Part shown: positions 16,346 to 25,227 of the stretch, one piece after another | Layout of the letters: every line of letters starts with the position of its first letter | How positions within the stretch are numbered: the first letter of the stretch is position 1 | Source of the DNA: RI-92 sp037384645 | GTDB taxonomy: Bacteria; Pseudomonadota; Gammaproteobacteria; UBA6429; Thiohalophilaceae | NCBI GenBank assembly: GCA_037384645.1 | Contig: JARRNT010000018.1 | Coordinates: 59,726-123,725, forward strand | DNA length: 64,000 nucleotides | Direction: 5' to 3' | Notes under the pieces: model-generated | Seen by the model: the letters and a program-made list of their open reading frames with translations, nothing else | Told to the model about the DNA's origin: nothing | Databases searched by the model: none | Program-made: the position numbers and the translations under genes

Positions 16346-17056
16346 TTACACCTGTTCAGAAAAACGATATCCGGCACCACGCACTGTCTGAATATACTTG
16401 TCACAGCCATACTGCTCAAGGGCTCGACGTAAACGGCGAATGTGCACATCGACGGTGCGCTCTTCAATGTAGACATTATTTCCCCAGACCTGGTCCAGCA
16501 ACTGGCCGCGGCTGAAAACCCGTTCTGCATGTGACATGAAAAAATGTAACAGACGAAATTCGGTCGGACCCAGTTCGACCGCTGTCTCCCCGACCAAAAC
16601 CCGGTGGCTGACGGTATCCAGCGACAAATCACCGATCTTGATGATATCGTCGTTTCCGGTGCTGACTGTTCGCCTCAATACCGCCCGGATACGGGCGATG
16701 AGTTCCTGGGTCGAGAACGGCTTGGTGATATAATCGTCAGCACCGGCTTCCAGCCCCTTGATCTTGTTCTCTTCCTCGCCGCGTGCAGTCAGCAGGATAA
16801 TCGGCAGCTCCCGGGTCCGGTTGCTGTGACGGAGCTTCTGGGCCAGGTCGACACCACTGGTGCCCGGCAACATCCAGTCCAGCAATACCAGGTCAGGCAC
16901 CTGGTGATTAATGATATCCTGCGCCTGGCGTGCATCGGCTGCCTCGTGTACGGCAAAACCGGCCCGGCCCAGGGAAAAATTCAGCATTTCCCGAATGGCA
17001 GCCTCGTCTTCAACAACTAAAATGGTTGGGTTATCCTTAGCCATGGCATTCAGCAT
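16346..17056 (-). CDS. phoB: Phosphate regulon response regulator PhoB
   Basis: A 236-residue OmpR/PhoB-class regulator. The receiver holds the acidic pair in VVEDEAAIR, the phosphorylated aspartate in LVLLDWMLPG near residue 59, and the lysine in DDYITKPFS near 111. The C-terminal winged helix (residues 135-232) contains the family ending RTVDVHIRRLRRALE and VRGAGYRF. An alternative start four codons later (MAKDNP at 17044) fits homologues equally well. A Pho box with a correctly placed -10 lies upstream, so the operon is probably autoregulated. It should bind the repeats before the porin gene. Confidence 0.96.
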   Translation of the reverse strand: MLNAMAKDNPTILVVEDEAAIREMLNFSLGRAGFAVHEAADARQAQDIINHQVPDLVLLDWMLPGTSGVDLAQKLRHSNRTRELPIILLTARGEEENKIKGLEAGADDYITKPFSTQELIARIRAVLRRTVSTGNDDIIKIGDLSLDTVSHRVLVGETAVELGPTEFRLLHFFMSHAERVFSRGQLLDQVWGNNVYIEERTVDVHIRRLRRALEQYGCDKYIQTVRGAGYRFSEQV

Positions 17057-17087
17057 CGCGATACTCGCTCTCGGTTATGACGAGCGG

Positions 17088-17121
17088 ATTACATCGAACC
17101 AATGTTACAGGGTCATGACAT
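17088..17121 (-). promoter_or_regulatory. Pho box and -10 of the phoBR promoter
   Basis: On the minus strand ATGTCATGACC and CTGTAACATTG are two adjacent 11-bp half-sites matching CTGTCAT(N4) closely. A TGTAAT -10 (17088-17093) lies about ten bases after the box core, the standard spacing when PhoB replaces a -35. The phoB start codon is 32 or 44 bp further on. Confidence 0.7.
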
Positions 17122-17210
17122 CTATGCCTACTATCCGTCGTTTCGGTCAGGCGTTTCATCAAAAAGTCACATTCAGCGCCCACACCTATTTATATGTGAC
17201 GCGGTCAGCA

Positions 17211-17242
17211 ACCCATACGGACTATGGGTTGATAGAATCAAC
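17211..17242. promoter_or_regulatory. Two overlapping dyads at the SH3-protein promoter
   Basis: ACCCATA-N5-TATGGGT (17211-17229) and GTTGAT-AGA-ATCAAC (17228-17242) are perfect inverted repeats sharing two bases. The second contains TAGAAT, a likely -10, about 30 bp before the next start codon. A regulator bound here would block the promoter. There is no evidence for which one. Confidence 0.4.
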
Positions 17243-17268
17243 ACGATAAAGATGTGAGAGACAAAACA

Positions 17269-17952
17269 ATGAAAACCCGATTTTGGCTAGTTCTGATACT
17301 CTTGGTTCCATTAACCGCCACAGCGGCAAGCAATACCAGTGCGGCGACCGGTACCCAATATGTCAGTGACAATCTGGTCATTACCCTGCGCACCGGCCAG
17401 GGTAACCAGTTCCAGATCCTGAAGACCCTGAACAGCGGCGCCAAGCTCACCGTATTGCAGCAGACCCCAACCGGTTATAGCGAGGTCCGGACCAGCGATG
17501 GTACCGAAGGCTGGGTACGCACCCAGTACCTGAGTAATGAACCGCCTGCCGCCATGCGGCTGACCAAGGCTGAAAGCCAGCTCAGCAAGCTCAAAGACGA
17601 GCTCGACAAGACGCAACAGGCACTGGCGGCATTACGCAAACAAAAGACGCAGCTGGATAGCCAGTACAGTAAACTACAGAATGAACACAAAAGCACCAGC
17701 GCGGAACTGACCAAACTGAGCCAGATAGCCGCCCACCCCAAACAACTCCAGACCCAGAACGTCGAGTTGCGCAAGAAATTCGCCAAGATGAGCGATGAAT
17801 ACACGCTGATGAAGCAGGAAAACCAGGTACTCAAGGATCGCTCCAAACGCAACTGGTTCCTGGCCGGGGCCCTGGTCGTCATCATCGGCATGGTCATCGG
17901 GCTGATCATTCCCAAGTTACGTTTTCGGCGTAAAGACGGCTGGGATTTCTAA
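17269..17952 (+). CDS. SH3-domain, coiled-coil membrane protein (TIGR04211 type)
   Basis: A 227-residue protein with a signal peptide (residues 1-20), a bacterial SH3 domain at about 25-92 (YVSDNLVITLRTGQGNQFQ to EGWVRTQYL), a coiled coil at about 100-190, and one membrane helix at about 195-217 (WFLAGALVVIIGMVIGLII) with a short basic tail. This is the layout of the conserved gammaproteobacterial SH3 proteins similar to E. coli YgiM. The SH3 domain should lie in the periplasm and may bind cell wall. The ATG at 17269 is chosen because the signal peptide starts there; an in-frame ATG five codons upstream is less likely. It is divergent from phoB. Confidence 0.85.
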   Translation: MKTRFWLVLILLVPLTATAASNTSAATGTQYVSDNLVITLRTGQGNQFQILKTLNSGAKLTVLQQTPTGYSEVRTSDGTEGWVRTQYLSNEPPAAMRLTKAESQLSKLKDELDKTQQALAALRKQKTQLDSQYSKLQNEHKSTSAELTKLSQIAAHPKQLQTQNVELRKKFAKMSDEYTLMKQENQVLKDRSKRNWFLAGALVVIIGMVIGLIIPKLRFRRKDGWDF

Positions 17953-18013
17953 AATCAGCCGAATTCTTGATGCCCGTGCTGTCTTTTTACCTGGCAGCAT
18001 CTAGACTATCGCC

Positions 18014-19174
18014 ATGAGTAAGCCCTTCCCTTCCGTCATGGAACGACTGCGTGCCCTGATTGGCACACCTTCAGTCAGCAGTGTCAGTCCTGAATTTGAT
18101 CAAAGCAATCGTCCCGTCATCGACTTACTGGCCAACTGGCTGGCGGACCTGGGCTTTGCCATTGAGATCATGCCTCTGCCAAACCAGCCTGAGAAGGCGA
18201 ACCTGATTGCCACCTTGGGTCAGGGTCCTGGCGGCCTGGTCCTGTCAGGCCATACTGATACCGTGCCGTTTGATGCCAGTGGCGGGCAATCGGACCCCTT
18301 TGTGCTGAGCGAGCGGGACCAGCGCCTGTACGGTCTGGGCAGTGCCGATATGAAAAGCTTCTTTGCCCTGGCCATGGAAGCGGCGCGGCAGTTTGACGCC
18401 GGGAAACTGCGAGCGCCGCTGATTTTGCTGGCAACCGCCGATGAAGAAAGCTCCATGGAAGGTGCCATGTCCCTGGTTGCGGCGGACAAACCCAAGGCCA
18501 AATATGCCATTGTCGGTGAACCCACCGGGCTGCGTCCCATCCGTGCGCACAAAGGCATCATTATGGAGGCCGTACGCATTACCGGACATAGCGGTCATTC
18601 CAGTGACCCCAGCCTGGGTAACAACGCTATCGAAGGCATGCACAAGGCCATCGCGGAAATCCTGCGCTGGCGCGAGGATCTGCAGCAACGTTACCGTGAC
18701 CCGCACTTCGCCGTGCCGTATCCCACCCTCAACCTTGGCCATATTCATGGCGGCGACAACCCGAACCGGATCTGCGGCGAATGCGAGCTGCACTTTGATC
18801 TGCGCTCACTGCCCGGCATGGTACAGGATGAATTGCGCCAGGAACTGGACCAGCGACTGGCCGCATGTTTCGCCGACAGCGGCCTGCAGGTCAGCCGGCT
18901 TCCCCTGATTACCGGCACCGAGGCCATGCATACCGACAGCCAGGCGGATATCGTGCAGCAGGCTGAAACCCTTACAGGTTACCAGGCCGAGGCCGTTGCC
19001 TACTGCACCGAAGGCCCCTATCTGAACCAGCTCGGTATGCAGACGATCATCCTCGGGCCGGGGCATATTGAGCAGGCCCACCAGCCGGATGAATTCCTGC
19101 CGATGGAACAAATTCAGCCTACAATCGATCTAATCACTCAGATGATTCAGAGATACTGTCATGAGAATGCGTAA
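18014..19174 (+). CDS. argE: Acetylornithine deacetylase
   Basis: A 386-residue M20-family zinc hydrolase. The first metal histidine is in LVLSGHTDTVPFD near residue 78, the bridging Asp in YGLGSADMKSFFAL near 112, the catalytic Glu-Glu in ATADEESSMEG near 143, with the dimerisation domain at about 180-290. It releases ornithine from N-acetylornithine. The NPNRICGECELHFDLR segment and overall length fit ArgE rather than DapE. The end overlaps the following lipoprotein gene by 14 bp. Having argE together with argA indicates the linear arginine pathway. Confidence 0.92.
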   Translation: MSKPFPSVMERLRALIGTPSVSSVSPEFDQSNRPVIDLLANWLADLGFAIEIMPLPNQPEKANLIATLGQGPGGLVLSGHTDTVPFDASGGQSDPFVLSERDQRLYGLGSADMKSFFALAMEAARQFDAGKLRAPLILLATADEESSMEGAMSLVAADKPKAKYAIVGEPTGLRPIRAHKGIIMEAVRITGHSGHSSDPSLGNNAIEGMHKAIAEILRWREDLQQRYRDPHFAVPYPTLNLGHIHGGDNPNRICGECELHFDLRSLPGMVQDELRQELDQRLAACFADSGLQVSRLPLITGTEAMHTDSQADIVQQAETLTGYQAEAVAYCTEGPYLNQLGMQTIILGPGHIEQAHQPDEFLPMEQIQPTIDLITQMIQRYCHENA

Positions 19175-19757
19175 ACCACTGTTACTTATTGGCATCACTG
19201 GCATTATGCTATTGTTAAATGCCTGTGCCACTGTGCAACCCTTCCCGGTCCAGGCGAACTCACCACCACTGGCCAGCGTACACCAGGATGTTGCTGCCCA
19301 TCAGGACCAAATCGTGACCTGGGGTGGCATCATCCTGGGCATCGAGGTCAAGCAAAATGACTCGCTGGTGACCGTGCTCGCCAAACCCCTGGATAAAAAT
19401 GGTGAACCGGTAACGACCGACAAGAGTGATGGCCGCTTCCTGGCGCGGTTTAACGGCTTCCGCGACCCGGCGGTATTCGCCGTCGGCCGCAACCTGACGG
19501 TGACCGGCGTCATCAGCGGGAGCAAAACCCACAAGATTGGCGAGTATGCATATGTCTACCCGGTCGTGGTCGTCACCCATTATCGGCTCTGGCCAAAACC
19601 CTACGAGGGTAGATACGAGCACGATGATTACTGGTGGTACAGCCCGTGGTATCCCTATCCGTGGTATCCCTATCCCTGGTACTACTACGACTATCGCGTC
19701 TACCAGCCGGCACCTCCACCTTCCACCATCCTGCCAGCCCCACAAAAACGGCGCTGA
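19161..19757 (+). CDS. Slp-family outer-membrane lipoprotein (copy 1)
   Basis: A 198-residue lipoprotein. The N-terminus has a signal peptide with lipobox LLNAC, giving a lipidated cysteine near residue 21. The body matches the Slp family: a WGGIILGIEVKQNDS strand, LDKNGEPVTTDKSDGRFLARF, and the YAYVYPVVVV region. The C-terminal 45 residues are very rich in Tyr, Trp and Pro (repeats of WYPYP) and are not part of the family core. Slp proteins rise in stationary phase or starvation in E. coli; their job is unclear. It overlaps argE and is followed 2 bp later by a paralogue. Confidence 0.85.
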   Translation: MRMRKPLLLIGITGIMLLLNACATVQPFPVQANSPPLASVHQDVAAHQDQIVTWGGIILGIEVKQNDSLVTVLAKPLDKNGEPVTTDKSDGRFLARFNGFRDPAVFAVGRNLTVTGVISGSKTHKIGEYAYVYPVVVVTHYRLWPKPYEGRYEHDDYWWYSPWYPYPWYPYPWYYYDYRVYQPAPPPSTILPAPQKRR

Positions 19758-19759
19758 AC

Positions 19760-20236
19760 ATGAAACAGAGCCTGCTGCTCGCACTACTGCTGACCCTGGC
19801 GGCCTGCGCCAGCGCCCCACTCAAGCTGCAGGGCGTCAATCGCAGTATCACCCCGGCCATGGTCAGTACTAATTATCCTTATACGGGAGAACGCGTGGTC
19901 TGGGGCGGGATAATCATTAAAACCCAGCCTCTGCAGGACACCACCCAGATCGAGGTCCTGGCCTATCCGCTGGAATCGAACGGCGAGCCTGATCGCCAGG
20001 CCTCGCCCCTGGGCCGCTTTCTGATTGTGCACCGGGGTTTTCTGGAACCGACTGAATTCAGTCCCGGACACTGGCTATCGGTTGTTGGCCGGATAGGCCC
20101 GGCACAAATGGGCAAGGTCGGCAAAGCAAGCTACCGTTTTCCCGTGATCCAGCCCGAACAACTCTACCTGTGGCCCGCCAATCGCGGCAGCCGTGGAACA
20201 ACCCACTTTAACTTCGGCATCGGTATCCGACTCTAA
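19760..20236 (+). CDS. Slp-family outer-membrane lipoprotein (copy 2)
   Basis: A 158-residue lipoprotein with a short signal peptide and lipobox LAAC (cysteine near residue 16). It shares the Slp core with the preceding gene (VVWGGIIIKTQPLQD, YPLESNGEPDRQASPLGRFLI, VGRIGPAQMGKVGKASYRFPVI) but lacks the Tyr/Trp/Pro tail. The start is set at MKQSLLLALL since this gives an intact signal sequence; upstream in-frame codons overlap copy 1. The pair probably arose by duplication. Both sit between argE and argA with no evident connection to arginine synthesis. Confidence 0.85.
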   Translation: MKQSLLLALLLTLAACASAPLKLQGVNRSITPAMVSTNYPYTGERVVWGGIIIKTQPLQDTTQIEVLAYPLESNGEPDRQASPLGRFLIVHRGFLEPTEFSPGHWLSVVGRIGPAQMGKVGKASYRFPVIQPEQLYLWPANRGSRGTTHFNFGIGIRL

Positions 20237-20319
20237 ATTTTTCTGGCGAAAACGTTTGCAGGGATCCGTACATGGGTTATGCTTGTAAAACAAGCAGATA
20301 CACTGGATACTTGAAGCGA

Positions 20320-21651
20320 ATGCGAGAAAAACAACAAGAAGCGGCCTTTGTCGGCTGGTTTCGCCAATCCTCGCCGTATATTCGTGCCTTTCGGGGTCGC
20401 ACCTTTGTGATCACATTTGGCGGGGAAATGCTGGCGGATGCCCAGTTCCCTAATCTTGTCCACGACCTGGCCCTGCTCAACAATCTGGGCATCCGCCTGG
20501 TCCTGGTCCATGGCGCCCGCCCCCAGATCGACAAACAACTCAAGCAGCTGGGCGCCGAAATCCGGATTATCAACGGCCAGCGCGTCACCGATTCCGCCGC
20601 CCTGGAGTGCGTCAAGCAGGCAGCCGGTGCCGTGCGGGTGGAAATCGAGGCGCAACTAAGCATGGGGCTCAGCGCCATGCCCCTGGCCAAGGCACCCATC
20701 AAGGTGGTCTCCGGTAATTTTGTCACCGCTATGCCCCTCGGGGTACGCGATGGCGTGGACTATCAGCACACCGGCGAGGTGCGCAAGGTCGACGCCGAAT
20801 CCATCCGTGGGCACCTGCAACAGGAAAGCATCGTACTGCTTTCGCCCATGGGTTATTCCCCCACCGGCGAGGTCTTCAACCTGACCGCCGAAGCCGTGGC
20901 CACGGAAGCGGCCAAACAGCTCCAAGCGGAAAAGCTGATCATGCTGATGGACAGCGATGGACTCCCCACCAGCGGGCGCAAGCTGATCCGGGAACTGACC
21001 CAGCGCGAGGCGCAGGCGATCCTTGACGGCAGGCGTCAGCTCAGGGAAAGCATGCGAATCACCTTACAGCATGCCGTCAATGCCTGTCAGGGTGGCGTCA
21101 ACCGGGTACACCTGATTAACCGGCATACCGACGGCGGGCTGCTGCTGGAGCTGTTTACCCGGGATGGCATCGGCAGCCTGATCAGCAGCGTCTCGTTTGA
21201 AGACATCCGTCGTGCCGGCATCGACGATGTCGGCGGCATCATCGATCTCATCGCGCCGCTGGAACAGGAAGGTATCCTGGTCCGACGCTCGCGCGAATTA
21301 CTGGAAATGGAAATCGAGCATTTCAGTGTGATCGAACGGGATGGCCTGATCGTCGCGTGTGCCGCCCTGTATCCATATCCGGACGAACAGGTGGGCGAGA
21401 TGGCCTGCCTGGCAGTGCACAGGGATTATCGTAACGAAGGTCGCGGCGATGCCCTGTTTAATTTCCTGCTTAAACAGGCCCGCGCCATGGGCGTGCACAA
21501 AATCTTCGTCCTGACCACGCGCACGGCACACTGGTTTCGCGAACGAGGCTTCAAACCGGCGACGGCTGACAACCTGCCGGTGAAAAAACGCCAGCTTTAT
21601 AACTACCAGCGCAATGCCAAGGTGTTTATCAAGGACCTTACCAGCAAATGA
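20320..21651 (+). CDS. argA: N-acetylglutamate synthase
   Basis: A 443-residue classical ArgA made of an N-terminal amino-acid-kinase-like domain (about 15-285, with RTFVITFGGEML and LVLVHGARPQID) that binds arginine as feedback inhibitor, and a C-terminal GNAT acetyltransferase domain (about 290-435, with ACLAVHRDYRNEGRGDALF). It makes N-acetylglutamate, the first step of arginine synthesis. The start MREKQQEAAF fits homologues better than the upstream in-frame ATG at 20272. The stop overlaps the dam start by ATGA. Confidence 0.95.
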   Translation: MREKQQEAAFVGWFRQSSPYIRAFRGRTFVITFGGEMLADAQFPNLVHDLALLNNLGIRLVLVHGARPQIDKQLKQLGAEIRIINGQRVTDSAALECVKQAAGAVRVEIEAQLSMGLSAMPLAKAPIKVVSGNFVTAMPLGVRDGVDYQHTGEVRKVDAESIRGHLQQESIVLLSPMGYSPTGEVFNLTAEAVATEAAKQLQAEKLIMLMDSDGLPTSGRKLIRELTQREAQAILDGRRQLRESMRITLQHAVNACQGGVNRVHLINRHTDGGLLLELFTRDGIGSLISSVSFEDIRRAGIDDVGGIIDLIAPLEQEGILVRRSRELLEMEIEHFSVIERDGLIVACAALYPYPDEQVGEMACLAVHRDYRNEGRGDALFNFLLKQARAMGVHKIFVLTTRTAHWFRERGFKPATADNLPVKKRQLYNYQRNAKVFIKDLTSK

Positions 21652-22472
21652 CGAAACGACTAGCTACCATACGGCCCTTTCTGAAATGGGCCGGCAGTAA
21701 ATACCGGGTACTGGAGCATATCCATGAACTGTTGCCGGAGGGTCAGCGCCTGATCGAACCGTTTGCCGGCTCTGGTGCCGTGTTCATGAACACTGATTTC
21801 GAGCATTATCTGTTGTCGGATACCAATGCAGACCTGATCAACCTGTACAAGATCCTGCAACAACAGGGGGAAGGCTTTATCGAGGAATGCGCCCGGCTGT
21901 TTCAGACTCGCACCAATCAGGAGGCATATTATTACCGTCGACGCGAGGAATTCAATCGCTGCCGCGATCAACAGCGCAAGGCGGTCCTGTTCATTTATCT
22001 CAACCGTCACGGCTATAACGGCTTATGCCGTTACAATGCCGCAGGCATCTTCAATGTGCCGTTCGGTCGCTACAAGCGCCCCTACTTTCCGGCGGAGGAA
22101 CTGCTGGCGTTCTACCACAAGTCATCCAGGGCTGAATTTGTCCACCTTGATTTCGATGCCGTTATGCAATCTGCACAAACCGGTGACGTCGTCTACTGCG
22201 ACCCGCCGTATGTGCCCCTGTCACAGTCTTCGAATTTTACCTGCTACAGTGCCGGTGGTTTCGACATGCCACAGCAACAGCGACTGGCGGACCTGGCGGA
22301 ACAAACACGACAACGGGGTATCCCGGTGCTCATTTCCAATCATAATACCCGCTTCACCCGCAAGGCCTATCGCAGCGCCAACAACATCAAGCGCTTTTCA
22401 GTCCGACGCTTCATCAGTTGCAACGGGAATAAACGCCAGAATGCCGGTGAGTTACTCGCACTGTTTAACTAA
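21648..22472 (+). CDS. dam: DNA adenine methylase (GATC)
   Basis: A 274-residue alpha-group adenine-N6 methyltransferase. FLKWAGSKYR near residue 12 and EPFAGSGAVFMN near 37 form the SAM site, the catalytic motif DPPY is at VYCDPPYVPL near 184, and RHGYNGLCRYN lies in the target-recognition region as in E. coli Dam. It methylates GATC, used in mismatch repair, replication timing and gene control. It is coupled to argA by a four-base overlap. No restriction enzyme lies next to it, which agrees with a solitary Dam. Confidence 0.94.
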   Translation: MTKRLATIRPFLKWAGSKYRVLEHIHELLPEGQRLIEPFAGSGAVFMNTDFEHYLLSDTNADLINLYKILQQQGEGFIEECARLFQTRTNQEAYYYRRREEFNRCRDQQRKAVLFIYLNRHGYNGLCRYNAAGIFNVPFGRYKRPYFPAEELLAFYHKSSRAEFVHLDFDAVMQSAQTGDVVYCDPPYVPLSQSSNFTCYSAGGFDMPQQQRLADLAEQTRQRGIPVLISNHNTRFTRKAYRSANNIKRFSVRRFISCNGNKRQNAGELLALFN

Positions 22473-22528
22473 CAGAGGTTCGAGTCGACATACGCCTGCC
22501 CCGAAGATCGGGCAAGCTATCTGCCGGG

Positions 22529-24442
22529 TCAGTTTTCATAAGCCCTGGATTCAATAAATATTGACACCAGTTGCTTATCGATTTTGCCGGCCTCGGCTTC
22601 CTGCCTGAGCATATCCAGGGCAACTTCGGTCACGACACTGCTTTTATACGGCCGGTCCGGTGCGGTCAGGGCGTCATAGATATCGGCAATTGTCATGATG
22701 CGCGACTGCAGGGGGATATCGCGCGCCCTCACTCCCTTGGGATAACCACTGCCATCAAGCTTTTCATGATGGGCGTGGGCAATACCGGGTATGTGACTGA
22801 GGTCTTCGGTCCAGGGGATGAGGTTCAGGAAATTGAATGTATGGGTAACGTGCATTTCGATTTCATGCCGTTCATCGGCAGTCAGGCTGCCCTTGGGAAT
22901 TTTCAGGGCGGTGAATTCAAACTCGTTAAGGAGTGGCTGATTGGCAGCATTCAGATCCTCAAACCGCTCCTGATATAATTCTTCGAGCAAGGCCGACATA
23001 TCAGAGTGTGTCAGGTTCGGCCTGTTATAGTGCACAATTTTTGCGAAAAAGGCATCCAGCCTGTCATGGTCCTTCTGCAGTTCAATCTTCAGATCATTAA
23101 GCCGTTCCTGAATCTCACGCTCACCAAGTTGACGCGTTTCGTGGTCCATAATCATACGGTGATAAAGATGTCGCTCCCGGCATGCCTTGGCATATTCAAA
23201 TCGCATGCGAATGTTGTCGATTTCATGGTCAAATAACTTGTTTTCCTTGGTCAGTATATTTTCCTTGACGCCAACTTTGCCAAAATCATGCAGGAGTGAC
23301 GCGTAGCGAAGTTCCCGCATCTGTTGGTCTGACAGGCTGATATGTTTAAGCGAGCCGCTATCCTGCCGGCTCACTGCCCGTGCCAGGCTCTCGGTGTAGA
23401 ATGCCACCCGGAACGAATGCCCTGCCGTCACCGGATCACGTGATTCAATCACCTGAACGGAAGCCGAGACAAAGCCTTCCAGCAGATTTTCAATATCACG
23501 GTAGAGATCGCTATTTTTCATTGCGATGGCAATCTGCGCGGATATGCCGGTCAGGATTTCAAGGTCTTCCTCCGAAAAGCGATCGGCATTGGTACGCGAG
23601 TCGATATAAACCAGTCCGAGAATTTGCTGACGGAAGATCAGGGGGGCGCAAATGACGCTGCGCAGGCTCAGGGCATGGACGGATTCATTATTTTGATATT
23701 GTGCATCACCCAGCGCATCATCGATCAGGATGGCGGTTCGGTTGTCGATAACCTGCCTGACAATAGTATTCGAGATCTGTTCTTCGGCACGACTAATGTC
23801 GCTTGAACCAGCAAGCGAGGTGATCGCCTTTGAATTCGGGTCATAGGAAAACAGAAAAATATTGTCGGCGTTCGGGAATACCCCGAACAGGCTGCGACTG
23901 ATTTGCTCGGCGAGCTGCCCGCTCGCCGTCGTTCCGCCCAGGGCCAGGCTTACCTGGGTAATAGCTTTGATCTGACGCGCCAGGTTGCGGGCATTTGCCT
24001 GCGGTCCGCTTGCCCGTAGCTTATCCAGCCAGGCCTGGGCGTCAATGATCAGACTGGGACTGGCGGCAGCCGTGTCTCCCCGCGCCGGAGCTGCTTGTTG
24101 GTCGGAAATTTTAACGCCGGAAGAGCTTGCCAATTCGCTCTCGAATAACAGCACAGTATCACCGACCTTGATTTCGGCCATCTCAGGGATAACTGTCGCC
24201 CGATTAGGTTTGATCCGGCGCCCATCGACAAAGCTGCCATTGGAGGAAAACTTGTCCAGCGCGTAAAATCGCTTCCCGTCACGGTAAATATGCAAATGCT
24301 CCCTGCTCACCCCCAGATCCGTGAGACAGGCATGCACAGCATCTTCCGAGCGTACTGCATGATTCCGGCCCAGAATCAGACGTTCGTGAAATGCGAAGAC
24401 TTCTCCAATGTCAGGCCCGGCAATCACCCGCAATTTAGCCAT
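22529..24442 (-). CDS. FHA-GAF-HD-GYP protein, probable cyclic-di-GMP phosphodiesterase
   Basis: A 637-residue signalling protein. An FHA domain (about residues 5-95, with LILGRNHAV, GVSREHLHI and SSNGSFVDGRRI) binds phosphothreonine peptides. A GAF domain follows at about 150-310. The HD-GYP domain runs from about 330 to 620, with catalytic SLLHDFGKVG near 388 and HHEKLDGSGYPKGV near 555. Between the HD and the HHE..GYP parts lies an extra charged segment of roughly 120 residues, predicted helical. HD-GYP enzymes hydrolyse cyclic-di-GMP. It is divergent from the receiver-like gene at 24793, which may be a partner. No membrane segment is seen, so it is cytoplasmic. Confidence 0.85.
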   Translation of the reverse strand: MAKLRVIAGPDIGEVFAFHERLILGRNHAVRSEDAVHACLTDLGVSREHLHIYRDGKRFYALDKFSSNGSFVDGRRIKPNRATVIPEMAEIKVGDTVLLFESELASSSGVKISDQQAAPARGDTAAASPSLIIDAQAWLDKLRASGPQANARNLARQIKAITQVSLALGGTTASGQLAEQISRSLFGVFPNADNIFLFSYDPNSKAITSLAGSSDISRAEEQISNTIVRQVIDNRTAILIDDALGDAQYQNNESVHALSLRSVICAPLIFRQQILGLVYIDSRTNADRFSEEDLEILTGISAQIAIAMKNSDLYRDIENLLEGFVSASVQVIESRDPVTAGHSFRVAFYTESLARAVSRQDSGSLKHISLSDQQMRELRYASLLHDFGKVGVKENILTKENKLFDHEIDNIRMRFEYAKACRERHLYHRMIMDHETRQLGEREIQERLNDLKIELQKDHDRLDAFFAKIVHYNRPNLTHSDMSALLEELYQERFEDLNAANQPLLNEFEFTALKIPKGSLTADERHEIEMHVTHTFNFLNLIPWTEDLSHIPGIAHAHHEKLDGSGYPKGVRARDIPLQSRIMTIADIYDALTAPDRPYKSSVVTEVALDMLRQEAEAGKIDKQLVSIFIESRAYEN

Positions 24443-24792
24443 TGTTCTACTCTTTGAATTGGCACTCTCTATTTATCGTGCCTTGTAGTAAAAAGTATAG
24501 CCTGCACAGGCTCACCCTCGCACCACGATGGGCGCCACCCGCCAGGGACCTGGATCACGGTTTAAAACCGGCTGTTCAGCCTCATGACTCAGCATTGGTG
24601 ATAAAAATGTACAGCCAACGCCTTCGACCACGCAGCATGTGCCGGCCGGCTATCAGTAATAGCCATAATTTCAGTGGAATAGACAAGAGTGGGCCCCGGA
24701 TCACAGCTTCCGGTTATTAGCGCTAAAACCCTTAAAGCCTGCGCTGCGATGACCGAAATATTCAACAATATTATTAACAATGAGGTTATACA
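24443..24792. other. Intergenic region of 350 bp between divergent genes
   Basis: It lies between the FHA-HD-GYP gene and the receiver-like gene. It should hold both promoters, but I recognise no clear -10/-35 pair, RNA or repeat. No convincing open frame is present. Confidence 0.5.
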
Positions 24793-25227
24793 ATGCATGC
24801 CCATGATGTGCGGACATGCATGGACGCCAGCAATTCAACAGCAAATCGGCGCAAGATCCTGATTCTTGAGCAGGACGAATATCTCGCCAGCCTGATGCAT
24901 TTATTGCTGTATCGCGAAGGATTTGCCATTAATGCGATCAGCGATGTCGAGCAGCTTCCGCTGCAGCTGCAATCGGAAATCAGCCCCATGCTGCTGTTTA
25001 TCAGCCATCATTGGTTGCGTGAGGATGATCCTGCCGTGCTGAAGATATTACACGAACACAAGGGGCTCCGGGGTGTGCCCATGATCATGCTGATGAACTA
25101 TTATGACCTGGACCTGATCGAACGCGTCTCCGCGCAAGGGATCACGGATCACCTGCTACAGCCCTTCGAACCCGCGGCCTTGCTTGAGATGATCCAGAAA
25201 TACACGAACGGCATCTCGCTGAACTAG
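24793..25227 (+). CDS. Receiver-like domain without phosphorylation site
   Basis: A 144-residue single-domain protein with the response-regulator receiver fold pattern: RRKILILEQDEYLASLMHLL (acidic residues at strand 1), MIMLMNYYDLDLIERVSAQG and ITDHLLQPFEPAALLEMI at the end. At the usual phosphoacceptor place the strand reads MLLFISHHWL, with no aspartate, and the conserved lysine before proline is glutamine (LLQPF). It is therefore a pseudo-receiver, probably a protein-interaction module. The exact start is uncertain; MDASNST at 24820 is a good alternative. Its end overlaps the convergent GspE-type gene by four bases. Partners could be the divergent HD-GYP protein or that ATPase. Confidence 0.7.
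   Translation: MHAHDVRTCMDASNSTANRRKILILEQDEYLASLMHLLLYREGFAINAISDVEQLPLQLQSEISPMLLFISHHWLREDDPAVLKILHEHKGLRGVPMIMLMNYYDLDLIERVSAQGITDHLLQPFEPAALLEMIQKYTNGISLN

Noticed and set aside
22490..22515. Hairpin TGCCC/GGGCA after dam as a terminator
   Set aside because: No T-run follows on either strand and the stem is short.
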